A DNA stretch of 49,932 bases. Source: JAEUMW01 sp039807745. Lineage in GTDB: Bacteria; Pseudomonadota; Gammaproteobacteria; Burkholderiales; JAEUMW01. The notes below the pieces were generated by a model that worked only from the letters and a program-made list of their open reading frames with translations, had not been told where the DNA came from and did no database searches. Where the stretch lies: NCBI GenBank assembly GCA_039807745.1, contig JBDHRV010000008.1:1-49932 (forward strand). The letters run 5' to 3'. This document shows, one piece after another, positions 34,124 through 41,975 of this stretch. The first letter of the stretch is position 1. The number at the start of each line of letters is the position of its first letter. The position numbers were made by a program, and so were the translations under genes.

Positions 34124-36322
34124 ATGAGTGCAATGCATGTGAGGGAGGTCATGGCTCAACCCCGTCTTAGCGATGAAGAAATCAGGATTGCCGAGGCACG
34201 GCACCATGATCCGTTTTCGGTATTGGGTCGGCACCCCGTGAACGACGGTGTCGTCGTGTGCGCATTTATCCCGTACGCCACAGAGGTCGCGATCGCGGAA
34301 GGCGATCTGCACCTGGAGCGCGTGCCGGGGACCGACTTCTTCAAGTGGCGTGGCCGGGCGGATGCGGTGCCGGATCGCTACCGGCTGATCTGGCGCGACG
34401 AATCCCACCACCAGCACATCGCCTACGATCCCTACTGCTATCCGCCGCAGATCTCCGACACCGATCTGTATCTGTTCAGCGAAGGCAAGCTCCGTCAGGC
34501 CTACCAGATCCTGGGCGCCAACGAGCGCGACGTGGACGGGGTGCGGGGCGTGCTGTTCGCGGTATGGGCACCGAACGCCGAGCGGGTGAGCGTGGTCGGC
34601 GATTTCAACCGCTGGGACGGCCGGCGGCACCCGATGCGGGTGCGTCCGGGCTGCGGGATCTGGGAGCTCTTCATTCCGGACCTGTGCCCCGGTGCACTCT
34701 ACCGCTTCGAAGTCAGGAATCGCCACACCGGCCAGATCATGCTCAAGTCCGACCCCTATGGTCAGCAGTTCGAGGCGCGACCCAATACGGCCTCGATCGT
34801 GGTCGGCGAGCCAAAGCATGCATGGCAGGACGGGGAATGGATGGAACGGCGCGCCGCGTGGGACTGGCAGCATGCGTCGATGTCGGTGTACGAAGTCCAC
34901 CTCGGATCCTGGCAGCGCGGACCGGAAGGCGAGTTCCTGAACTACCGCATGCTGGCGGAACGCCTCGTCGATTACGTGAAGTACATGGGATTCAGCCACA
35001 TCGAACTGCTGCCCGTGACCGAGCATCCGTTCGATCTTTCGTGGGGCTATCAGGCAACGGGCTACTTCGCCGCGACCAGCCGCTTCGGCACGCCCGACGA
35101 TTTCCGCTTTCTGGTCGATCACTGTCACTGCAACGGCATCGGCGTCATCCTGGACTGGGTGCCGGCGCACTTCCCGAAGGATGCGTACGCGCTTGCCCGC
35201 TTCGACGGCACCGCGCTGTACGAGCACGAGGATCCGCGCAAGGGCGAGCACCTCGACTGGTCGACGCTCATCTTCAACTACGGTCGCAACGAGGTGCGGA
35301 CCTTCCTGCTCTCCAGCGCGCTCTACTGGCTGAAGGAAATGCACATCGACGGCCTGCGCGTGGATGCGGTCGCTTCGATGCTCTACCTCGATTACTCACG
35401 CACCGAGTGGATTCCCAATCAGTACGGCGGCCGTGAGAATCTGGAGGCGATCGAATTCCTGCGCGAACTGAACGCCGTCACGCACGCCGAATGTCCCGGT
35501 GTACTCATGATCGCCGAGGAGTCGACGTCCTGGCCGCAGGTTTCCCGGCCGACCTATCTCGGCGGCCTCGGTTTCGACATCAAGTGGAACATGGGGTGGA
35601 TGAACGACACCCTGCGCTACATATCGAAGGAGGCCATCCACAGGCAGTACCATCACGATCTGCTGACGTTCAGCATGCTCTACTGCTTCACCGAGAACTT
35701 CATGCTGCCGTTCTCGCACGACGAGGTCGTGCACGGCAAAGGGTCGATGCTGAACAAGATGCCGGGCGACGAGTGGCAGCGTTTCGCGAATCTGCGCACG
35801 CTCTACACGTACATGTTCACCCATCCCGGCAAGAAGCTGCTCTTCATGGGAACCGAATTCGGGCAGGGCCTGGAGTGGAACAGCGCTGGCGTGCTCGACT
35901 GGTACGTACTCGAGTATCCGCTCCACAGTGGTATGCAGCGGCTCGTGCGCGACCTCAATCATCTCTATCGCGATGCCCGCGCGCTGCACGGCAACGAGTT
36001 CGAGTGGCAGGGGTTCGAATGGATCGACTGCCACGACTCGCAGCAATCGATCTTAAGCTTCGTGCGCCGGGCGGGCGACGATTTCCTGGTGGTGATCGTC
36101 AACTTCACGCCCGTCCCAAGACACGGTTATCGCATCGGCGTGCCGCGGCTCGGTGCGTATCGGGAGATCCTCAACTCCGATTCGCATCACTACGGCGGCA
36201 GCAACCTGGGCAATGGGGACGGGCAGCTCGTGGCGGAGGATCTGGCGTGGATGAGCCGTGCGTACTCGCTGACGGTCACCGTGCCCCCGCTTGCGGCAAT
36301 CGTGCTGGCACCGCAACGCTAA
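34124..36322 (+). CDS. glgB: 1,4-alpha-glucan branching enzyme
   Basis: This 732-aa GH13 enzyme introduces alpha-1,6 branches into glycogen. It has the long N-terminal part (HDPFSVLGRHP, residues about 27-37), then a CBM48-type domain (AVWAPNAERVSVVGDFNRWDG) and the catalytic core: DWVPAHFPKDAYALARFDGT, nucleophile in HIDGLRVDAVASMLYLDYSR, acid Glu in LMIAEESTSWP, and SHDEVVHGKGSM. ATG 34124 with AGGA upstream is chosen; ATG 34085 would add 13 residues. It is divergent from glgX, its functional opposite. No glgA or glgC lies in the window. Confidence 0.96.
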   Translation: MSAMHVREVMAQPRLSDEEIRIAEARHHDPFSVLGRHPVNDGVVVCAFIPYATEVAIAEGDLHLERVPGTDFFKWRGRADAVPDRYRLIWRDESHHQHIAYDPYCYPPQISDTDLYLFSEGKLRQAYQILGANERDVDGVRGVLFAVWAPNAERVSVVGDFNRWDGRRHPMRVRPGCGIWELFIPDLCPGALYRFEVRNRHTGQIMLKSDPYGQQFEARPNTASIVVGEPKHAWQDGEWMERRAAWDWQHASMSVYEVHLGSWQRGPEGEFLNYRMLAERLVDYVKYMGFSHIELLPVTEHPFDLSWGYQATGYFAATSRFGTPDDFRFLVDHCHCNGIGVILDWVPAHFPKDAYALARFDGTALYEHEDPRKGEHLDWSTLIFNYGRNEVRTFLLSSALYWLKEMHIDGLRVDAVASMLYLDYSRTEWIPNQYGGRENLEAIEFLRELNAVTHAECPGVLMIAEESTSWPQVSRPTYLGGLGFDIKWNMGWMNDTLRYISKEAIHRQYHHDLLTFSMLYCFTENFMLPFSHDEVVHGKGSMLNKMPGDEWQRFANLRTLYTYMFTHPGKKLLFMGTEFGQGLEWNSAGVLDWYVLEYPLHSGMQRLVRDLNHLYRDARALHGNEFEWQGFEWIDCHDSQQSILSFVRRAGDDFLVVIVNFTPVPRHGYRIGVPRLGAYREILNSDSHHYGGSNLGNGDGQLVAEDLAWMSRAYSLTVTVPPLAAIVLAPQR

Positions 36323-36358
36323 GTTCGGTACACGCGGAACGGATCGACCGCGGCGCCC

Positions 36359-37372
36359 TTACTGCGCCGCTGCCAGATTGGCATGCCGAAAGGCGGTGGG
36401 TGAATTGCCGGTCCAGCGCCGAAAGGCGCGGTTGAAGCTCGCAGCCTCGGCGAAGCCGACCAGGAACGCGGTCTCCTCGATCGTGTTCTCGGGGTCGCGC
36501 AGGTACTCGACCGCAAGCTCGCGACGGGTCTGATCCAGGAGCTTCGCGAAGCTCGTCCCGCTCGCGTTCAGTCGTCGTTGCAGCGTGCGGGGGCTGGCGG
36601 CGAGCGCCCGCGCGACCTCTCCTGCCAGCGGCTCGCCCGAGGTCAGCCGCTCCGCGATGAACTTGCGTGCCTGCGCGACCATGTCGGAGCGGTCCATCCG
36701 CGCGAGGTAGTCGCGCAGCATCTGCTCGGCCGAGAGCACGAGCTCGGGATTGCCGGTGGGCAGTACCTTCAGGACGGTGGCGCGCGCGAAATGCAGGGCG
36801 TAACGGGGCGCATCGAACGCTATGGGTGCCCGGAAGAACGCCGCGAGACGTGCTGCACAGTCGGGAGCCGGATGCATGAGCTCGACGCGCAGGGCTGCGA
36901 AGTCCTCACCCGCGCACTTGCGTGCCAGGACGAGCGCGCTCGCCAGCAAGGCATCCAGATTGGCGGCCGGTAACAGCGGCGCGCCGCCGGGAAAGCTCAA
37001 GCGCAGACAGAAGCCGTCGCCGGTCTCCTCGAATTGCGGGCGCGTGGCTTCGTTGACGACGCGAAAATAGCGCGCGAAGCGCTGCAAAGCCTCCTTGATG
37101 GTGGTGCTCGCCAGGCACGCATAGCCAAGCGCGTGACCGGCCGTGGGGTGCAGATGACGCACGGCCTCGAGTCCGATGCAGGGGTTCCCGGTTGCTTCCA
37201 CGGCGCGCAGCCAGAGCCGCCGGATCACGGAAACCGGGACGCGCGCACCCGGTCGGTAGAGGAGGGCCGGATCGAAGCCGGCACTCTCGAATACCTCTTT
37301 CGCATCGCTCCCCGCTTCTTCGAGCGCCTGCCACAGCGCGAGCGAGGGTGAGGTCAGAACGGTCGCTGCCAT
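36359..37372 (-). CDS. AraC family transcriptional regulator (Arabinose_bd type)
   Basis: This 337-aa regulator has an N-terminal effector domain of the kind found in OruR/ArgR-like AraC proteins (GLEAVRHLHPTAGHALGYACL and FARYFRVVNEATRPQFEE) and a C-terminal AraC helix-turn-helix (SPRTLQRRLNASGTSFAKLL, then VGFAEAASFNRAFRRWTGNS). ATG 37372 is chosen; a TTG at 37420 would add 16 residues. It is convergent with glgB and divergent from the unknown gene at 37509, its likeliest target. The effector is unknown. Confidence 0.9.
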   Translation of the reverse strand: MAATVLTSPSLALWQALEEAGSDAKEVFESAGFDPALLYRPGARVPVSVIRRLWLRAVEATGNPCIGLEAVRHLHPTAGHALGYACLASTTIKEALQRFARYFRVVNEATRPQFEETGDGFCLRLSFPGGAPLLPAANLDALLASALVLARKCAGEDFAALRVELMHPAPDCAARLAAFFRAPIAFDAPRYALHFARATVLKVLPTGNPELVLSAEQMLRDYLARMDRSDMVAQARKFIAERLTSGEPLAGEVARALAASPRTLQRRLNASGTSFAKLLDQTRRELAVEYLRDPENTIEETAFLVGFAEAASFNRAFRRWTGNSPTAFRHANLAAAQ

Positions 37373-37508
37373 GAAGGTGGCGTGTAGGGACAAGCGGTTG
37401 GCCGGCCGGGACAGCGGCAAGCATAGCGCAATCGCCTATCGTGTCACCACCCGGTGCGGGTACGTCTGTAGTACTCCTACCGGATCACGAAGGAGGCGAT
37501 CGAACGCA

Positions 37509-38396
37509 ATGGAGACGAGGGTTCGCAGGACGTGCGATGAAGCGCGGGATGCCGTCAGGGGCGTCCCTGTTGGAGGCGACCACGAAACGCTGGAACGGCG
37601 GCTCGAAGCATTTTCGCGACAGCCGGACGTGGGCGAACTCGATACCCTGATCAGCGCGTGGGAGCAGTTCACGGACCACACGCTGCCTCGCGAGCGATTC
37701 GCAATCTTCGCCGGGCTCGCGCTGCGTGTACGGCGCGGTCAACTGCCGGCATGGGCGCTGGTGCCCATCCTGCTCGGCGACGACGATCGCAGCATCGTGT
37801 CGGCGGCCGCCATGACGGTTGCGCTCTCGCACTGCCCCGACGCGGCCGGTCCCAGCGCGGGTCCGTTCTGCGTGCTCGATCACCTGCTCACGCCGCGTGC
37901 ACGCAACCCGGGCGCGGGTCTCGGCGCGCTGCTCGGTCTGGGCGATGCCGACGTCGCGGCAATGATCTTCGATCTGCGGAAGATGCTCGCACATCCCGAG
38001 CTTTCGTCCACGCTGGACGAGATGCTCGAGAGCAACACGGGCGTGCTTCACCGGTCGACGGTCGAGTTCTTCCTGAGGTGGCTGGAGGATCTCGCGCGCG
38101 ACCTGCCCGGCGGCGCCGACATGTTCCGGCGCGTGGCGCGCGGCCTCGCGATCCGGCGCGCGGCCTCCGCCGCCGACTTCGTCATCGAGGGTCGGCCCCG
38201 CTACCCGGCGCCGCTCGAAGGGCAGATGCACGAACACGGCTGGTGCATGATCCCGCTCGCCGAATACACGCGGTCGATCGCCCCGCGGCTCATCGCGCTC
38301 CAGCGCGCCGCGGCGGGGCTGCGGTCGGCCCCCAACATCGCCGGACCATGGGGTCTTGCCGGCGAGAGGGAAACGTTCGCCTCCGAGCGCGGTTGA
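37509..38396 (+). CDS. Unknown 295-aa protein, helical
   Basis: No family was recognised. The protein is mostly alpha-helical with repeat-like helical pairs (PAWALVPILLGDDDRSIVSAAAMTVAL; NPGAGLGALLGLGDADVAAMIFDLRKM) reminiscent of HEAT-type packing, and a C-terminal segment with EHGWCMIPLAEYTR. There is no signal peptide or membrane helix. ATG 37509 is preceded by AAGGAGG at a rather long spacing of about 12 bases; the frame is open from 37371. It is divergent from the AraC regulator and 18 bp short of the convergent vapC stop. Confidence 0.75.
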   Translation: METRVRRTCDEARDAVRGVPVGGDHETLERRLEAFSRQPDVGELDTLISAWEQFTDHTLPRERFAIFAGLALRVRRGQLPAWALVPILLGDDDRSIVSAAAMTVALSHCPDAAGPSAGPFCVLDHLLTPRARNPGAGLGALLGLGDADVAAMIFDLRKMLAHPELSSTLDEMLESNTGVLHRSTVEFFLRWLEDLARDLPGGADMFRRVARGLAIRRAASAADFVIEGRPRYPAPLEGQMHEHGWCMIPLAEYTRSIAPRLIALQRAAAGLRSAPNIAGPWGLAGERETFASERG

Positions 38397-38414
38397 CGCT
38401 GGTGTTCGATCACG

Positions 38415-38849
38415 TCAGGCAACGAGTGGATTGACGACCGCGAGACCAGGAAATCGGCCAAAGTCGCGGTCGGCCGACCAGAGCTCCGCAACGCCGTGGT
38501 GACGACATAGAGCGGCGACTCGGGCATCGTGGACTTGCGGTCCCGTGACGCGACCAGCTTCCAAGACTTGACGCAATGTTGGCCAGTAGCCATCGGCTTC
38601 GCCGATCAGCGCAAGCGATGGCGATTCTAGCCACGCCTCGACCTGATCGATGGCTGCTGCAACCGGAGTTGGGGGAGCGAAAATGCGGGGGTGGGTGACC
38701 AAGGCCAGGAACTCGTGCAAGCACGGCCACGGAATCGCCCAGGCGGACCGGCCTTCGGCGAGTTGCTGGACCCGCAGGTAAGCCTCCTCGTGGAAGGAGG
38801 CATCCTCCCTGTGCGCGTACACGAGGATGTTCGTGTCAACGGCGATCAT
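38415..38849 (-). CDS. vapC: VapC family PIN-domain toxin ribonuclease
   Basis: This 144-aa PIN-domain nuclease is the toxin of a type II toxin-antitoxin pair. Acidic metal ligands are D5 (MIAVDTNILVYAH), E46 (LHEFLAL), D108 (VHDARVAAL) and D127/D129 (SADRDFGRF), so the active site looks complete. The Mg-dependent cleavage target (tRNA, rRNA or mRNA) cannot be predicted. Its ATG overlaps the antitoxin stop as ATGA. The longer frame to 38891 is not used because of that coupling. Confidence 0.93.
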   Translation of the reverse strand: MIAVDTNILVYAHREDASFHEEAYLRVQQLAEGRSAWAIPWPCLHEFLALVTHPRIFAPPTPVAAAIDQVEAWLESPSLALIGEADGYWPTLRQVLEAGRVTGPQVHDARVAALCRHHGVAELWSADRDFGRFPGLAVVNPLVA

Positions 38850-39091
38850 CCGCCTCGACCCTCGTAGACGAAGTCTCGAATCTGCTCCCACGAGGTGTCT
38901 TTCACCCCCGGCTGCAGTCCTGTGCCCGCAAAAGTCGCCTTGCGGAGCTGGAATGCGCCGACCTGCTTTCTCTCCGCTAACACTCGACGCAAACCCTGTT
39001 CGACCAGGGCCCTGACGGTAGTGCCCTCGCGCGCGGCGAGCTTTCGAACCTCACGGAGAAGGACATCGGACAGCTCGACGGTAGTCTTCAT
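38846..39091 (-). CDS. vapB: VapB-like ribbon-helix-helix antitoxin
   Basis: This 81-aa protein has an N-terminal ribbon-helix-helix DNA-binding region (MKTTVELSDVLLREVRKLAA, then GTTVRALVEQGLRRVLAERK) and a C-terminal toxin-binding tail (WEQIRDFVYEGRGG). It neutralises VapC and should repress its own operon. ATG 39091 is chosen; an in-frame ATG at 39103 would add four residues but would cover the operator. The gene is coupled to vapC by a 4-base overlap. Confidence 0.9.
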   Translation of the reverse strand: MKTTVELSDVLLREVRKLAAREGTTVRALVEQGLRRVLAERKQVGAFQLRKATFAGTGLQPGVKDTSWEQIRDFVYEGRGG

Positions 39092-39117
39092 ATGGGGCAC
39101 CATATCAACTAATATGG
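39090..39117 (-). promoter_or_regulatory. vapBC operator: iterated ATATGG/CCATAT
   Basis: ATATGG occurs at 39090-39095, its complement CCATAT at 39100-39105, and ATATGG again at 39112-39117, giving two overlapping palindromes at 10-12 bp steps, as expected for cooperative RHH binding. A minus-strand -10-like TACAAT lies near 39122-39127. Confidence 0.65.
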
Positions 39118-39617
39118 ATAGATTGTATCGTCGGCAGTCCATCCCGTTCAACCGCCCGCGATTACGGCGCGTGCGTTGGGACATGGGACTGGGGTGGGGG
39201 CTCGCTTCGCCGCTCGTGTGCCGCGGGTTTTGGGCGCTGCACCGAACGGTGGGCGGTCGCGATCTCATCCGTCGCTGCCTTGATTTCGTCCGGGCTCCCG
39301 TCAGGCCGCATGCCGCGCGCGATCGTGTGCCAGAGTATCCTGCACGTGTTTGACATAGGCATCCTTCTCCGCCTGCGTGACCGCAAGGCTGTCCCGGATT
39401 TCGCTCGCCGCATTTCGCCGAATGCAAAGACCCCGCGGCCGGGATTTCTGAAGTATCCTAAGACCCCTTCCAGGCAATGCCGCTGGAAAGCGATGCAAGT
39501 CGCGTGATCGCGGTCCGGCACCCCGTGCCACGAAGGAGCGCGGTCTTCTTTCCCGCTCTCGAAGCCGGCGACGAGAGCGTAACCCCATGTACCCGCCGGC
39601 CATAAAGGGGACATCGT
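39118..39617. other. 500-bp stretch without a sound gene
   Basis: Apart from the vapBC promoter at its left end and a possible decayed gene at 39162-39420 (listed separately), no intact gene was seen. A small inverted repeat TTCCAG/CTGGAA lies at 39468-39488. The right end holds the upstream region of the SYLF gene. Confidence 0.5.
39162..39420 (-). pseudogene. Possible frameshifted remnant of a small helical protein
   Basis: On the minus strand, one frame reads EIRDSLAVTQAEKDAYVKHV and a few more residues to a stop at 39301. The next frame continues with PDGSPDEIKAATDEIATAH and more to 39162. Both pieces look like protein and join head to tail, as if one gene had a frameshift near 39305. 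No homologue is recalled and no good start codon was found, so this could be chance. Confidence 0.3.
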
Positions 39618-40184
39618 ATGAGACTTCAAACACTCTTCACTGCCGGGCTCGTGGCCCTTTCGTTCACCGCCGCATCCGCGATTGCCGACGTCAGCGACAA
39701 AGGCAAGAAACAAGCGGAACTGCGCAGCAAGGCGCACTCCTCTCTGAAGGCCTTCTACAAGGCCGATCCGAAGCTCAAGGCCGAAGTGGCCAAAGCCGCA
39801 GGGTACGGAATCTTCGGAACCTACGGCTTGTCGTTCCTGGTGGGCGGCGCCGGCGGCAAGGGCCTGGTCCACGACAACAAGACGAAGAAGGACACCTTCA
39901 TGGACATTGCGCAGGCGAGCGCCGGTGTGCAGGTCGGCGCTTCCGAGACGAGCTATCTTTTCGTCTTCAAGGATGCCGCGTCGATGAAGAGCTTCATTGA
40001 TTCCGGCTGGGAGGCGGGCGCGGCGGCATCGGCCGGTGCCGGAGCGGGCGAGAAGACAATCGAGGCAGGCGCGGGCGCTGGCGCGTTTACCGGTGGCAAG
40101 ATGTACACTTTGACGAAGACCGGCTTGCAGGCCGGCGGTGCGGTTGCGGGAACGAAGGTCTGGAAAGACAACGATCTCAACTGA
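39618..40184 (+). CDS. SYLF/Ysc84-domain exported protein
   Basis: This 188-aa protein has a signal peptide (MRLQTLFTAGLVALSFTAAS then AIADV) followed by a Ysc84/SYLF domain (DUF500): AGYGIFGTYGLSFLVGGAGG, GLVHDNKTKKDTFMDI, AGVQVGASETSYLFVFKDA. The domain binds lipids in eukaryotes; bacterial exported versions have no settled role. The end is Gly/Ala-rich. ATG 39618 has GGGGA upstream. A strong terminator follows at 40225, so it is probably transcribed alone. Confidence 0.9.
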   Translation: MRLQTLFTAGLVALSFTAASAIADVSDKGKKQAELRSKAHSSLKAFYKADPKLKAEVAKAAGYGIFGTYGLSFLVGGAGGKGLVHDNKTKKDTFMDIAQASAGVQVGASETSYLFVFKDAASMKSFIDSGWEAGAAASAGAGAGEKTIEAGAGAGAFTGGKMYTLTKTGLQAGGAVAGTKVWKDNDLN

Positions 40185-40224
40185 CCGACGCTGCAACGTG
40201 TAGTCGGCAGATGGCGCGCCACTA

Positions 40225-40258
40225 AAAGAACGCCCGGCTCGTCCCGGGCGTTCTTTCT
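40225..40258 (+). terminator. Terminator after SYLF gene
   Basis: A perfect 13-bp stem, AAAGAACGCCCGG (40225-40237) with CCGGGCGTTCTTT (40244-40256), has a 6-base loop. The A/T ends of the stem would work on both strands. Confidence 0.85.
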
Positions 40259-40341
40259 TGGTGGCGGCTTCTCGCGTTGTGCGGGCGGCGTTGCACCCGT
40301 GCTTTGCCCGAGTTTCTCCCCATCGAACAGGACGCTCACCC

Positions 40342-40926
40342 ATGAAGAAGATAGCTCTTCCCACCATTCGCACAGCCATTGCGACGCTTAGTGCCGCCGC
40401 GCTCCTCGTCGCCTGCGCACCGCAGCCACCGAAACCGCTGGCCATGTCGGAGACCGTCGAGGCGTCAGCGATCGTCGAAGCGATCGACCACTCGACCCGG
40501 GAGGTCGTGCTGCGCGATGCGCAGGGACGGCAGACGCTCATCAAGGCAGGTCCGGAAGTCCGCAACCTGGCCCAGGTCAAGAAGGGCGATCGCGTCGTCG
40601 TGCGCTTCACCGAAGGGTTCGCGGCGCAGGTGGTGAAACCCGGCACGGGGGTGACGGGGGTGCAGGCCGAGACTGGCGTGGTGCGCGCGGCGCCGGGCGA
40701 ACGACCCGCGGCCGCCATCGGCGAGCAGGTCAGGACCACGGTCAAGGTGTACGACGTCGATCGCTATGCCAACACCATCGAGGTCACCGGACCGCGCGGC
40801 TACAACCGCCGTCTCAAGGTCAAGGACCCGCAGGCGATCGAGTTCATCCGCGGCCTCAAGAAAGGCGACGAGGTCGAGGTGACCTTCAGCGAGGCGCTCG
40901 CCATCAGCGTCGAGCCGGCGAAGTAA
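40342..40926 (+). CDS. Lipoprotein with two OB-like repeats
   Basis: This 194-aa protein has a lipoprotein signal (MKKIALPTIRTAIATLSAAA then LLVAC, Cys about residue 24). The mature part has two similar beta-rich units: EASAIVEAIDHSTREVVLRD to RVVVRFTEGFAAQV, and TTVKVYDVDRYANTIEVTGP to EVEVTFSEALAISVEP. Each has the pattern of DUF5666-like small barrels. The function is unknown. ATG 40342 begins the lipoprotein signal and has AGGA upstream; the frame is open from 40258. Confidence 0.85.
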   Translation: MKKIALPTIRTAIATLSAAALLVACAPQPPKPLAMSETVEASAIVEAIDHSTREVVLRDAQGRQTLIKAGPEVRNLAQVKKGDRVVVRFTEGFAAQVVKPGTGVTGVQAETGVVRAAPGERPAAAIGEQVRTTVKVYDVDRYANTIEVTGPRGYNRRLKVKDPQAIEFIRGLKKGDEVEVTFSEALAISVEPAK

Positions 40927-41084
40927 CCGTCTTGCCAGCATGCCGAGCCGGTGGCGCACGGTGGTCGCGCACCGGCTCCGCAAGTTTCGAGGCGCGGCGC
41001 CGTGGCGGAACTCGCTTTCTTCCCGCGGAGCCGCATGTTCCCCGGCGGACACACAAGGCCATTGACCGTTCGAGAACGCTGCCT

Positions 41085-41777
41085 TTGACGACGAACACTT
41101 CGGGGAGCGAAGCGGATTCCCAGAGACTCTCCGTTTCGCTCGTCCGCGATGATCTCTTCTTTCGGGCGCAGCGCGCCGTCGGGCTGGTACCGCGAACGGG
41201 GCTCGGAATCGTGCGGCGTGCGATTGCTTACGCCCTGGTCACGTGGCTGCCGATCGCGGTCTGGGTCGCGTTTGCGGGCCGCGCGGTCTCGGGCACGGTC
41301 GACGAACCGCTGCTCCAGCATTTCGGCGTGAACGTCCGTTGCCTGATCGCGATCCCGCTGCTCGTCCTGGCGGAAGGCATGGCGCACGCGACGATGCAGC
41401 GTCTGCTGCCGCAGTTCGTGCGCGCAGGGCTGGTGACTGACGTCGCGGCCTTCGCGAGCACGCTGGAGAGTGTCAAGCGGTTGCGTGATCGGACGCTTCC
41501 CTGGGTAGTGATCGGCGCGGTTGCCTTGGCGTGGACCGTTCTTGCTCCCGACACGCACCAGGGTCACGACGTGCGGTGGGCGGAAGACGCGGTGCACCCC
41601 GGGAGCGTCGGCTTCGGCGGCTGGTGGTATCTGTACGTGGCCCGGCCGGTCTACCTTACGCTCGCTCTCGCGCTCGCGTGGCTCTGGCGAATCGTCCTCG
41701 CGTTCTCCGCGGTCTACTCGGCCGGGTGGGCGCACGACGGCATTGTCATAGTCGGCCGTGGAACCACACGGTGGTGA
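41085..41777 (+). CDS. Integral membrane protein, possibly truncated
   Basis: This protein of about 230 aa has four or five membrane helices (IAYALVTWLPIAVWVAFAG; VRCLIAIPLLVLAEGMA; LPWVVIGAVALAWTVLA; WWYLYVARPVYLTLALALAW; IVLAFSAVYSAGWA). The frame is open from 40932, but coding character begins near TTG 41085 (LTTNTSGSEADSQ). As I recall, related betaproteobacterial proteins continue after the Arg-Pro-Leu-Tyr helix with a His-Pro-Asp-Arg loop and more helices; here the protein ends abruptly at IVGRGTTRW. It may therefore be a deleted or frameshifted form next to the inserted repeat gene. The comparison is from memory only. Confidence 0.65.
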   Translation: MTTNTSGSEADSQRLSVSLVRDDLFFRAQRAVGLVPRTGLGIVRRAIAYALVTWLPIAVWVAFAGRAVSGTVDEPLLQHFGVNVRCLIAIPLLVLAEGMAHATMQRLLPQFVRAGLVTDVAAFASTLESVKRLRDRTLPWVVIGAVALAWTVLAPDTHQGHDVRWAEDAVHPGSVGFGGWWYLYVARPVYLTLALALAWLWRIVLAFSAVYSAGWAHDGIVIVGRGTTRW

Positions 41778-41975
41778 ACGCGTGCGGTCGTATGATGCGG
41801 TCGCCGCCCGCCGAGCCCTGGTCATTTTTCAGGAGCGCTCAACACAAAATATTCCATTGACCACGACTGGCAGCGACGAGACAATCACCACGGAAGTGCC
41901 GTTGGAGTTCAGGCTCGGCGACGGCCCCGTCGCGCAGTCTGTGTCGCCGACATTGAAACGAATCGGGGGTCGATC

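Noticed and set aside
33857..35344. N-terminal extension of glgX to 1239 aa
   Set aside because: The extension is antisense to glgB and lacks any domain; GlgX homologues start near the GTG at 33856.
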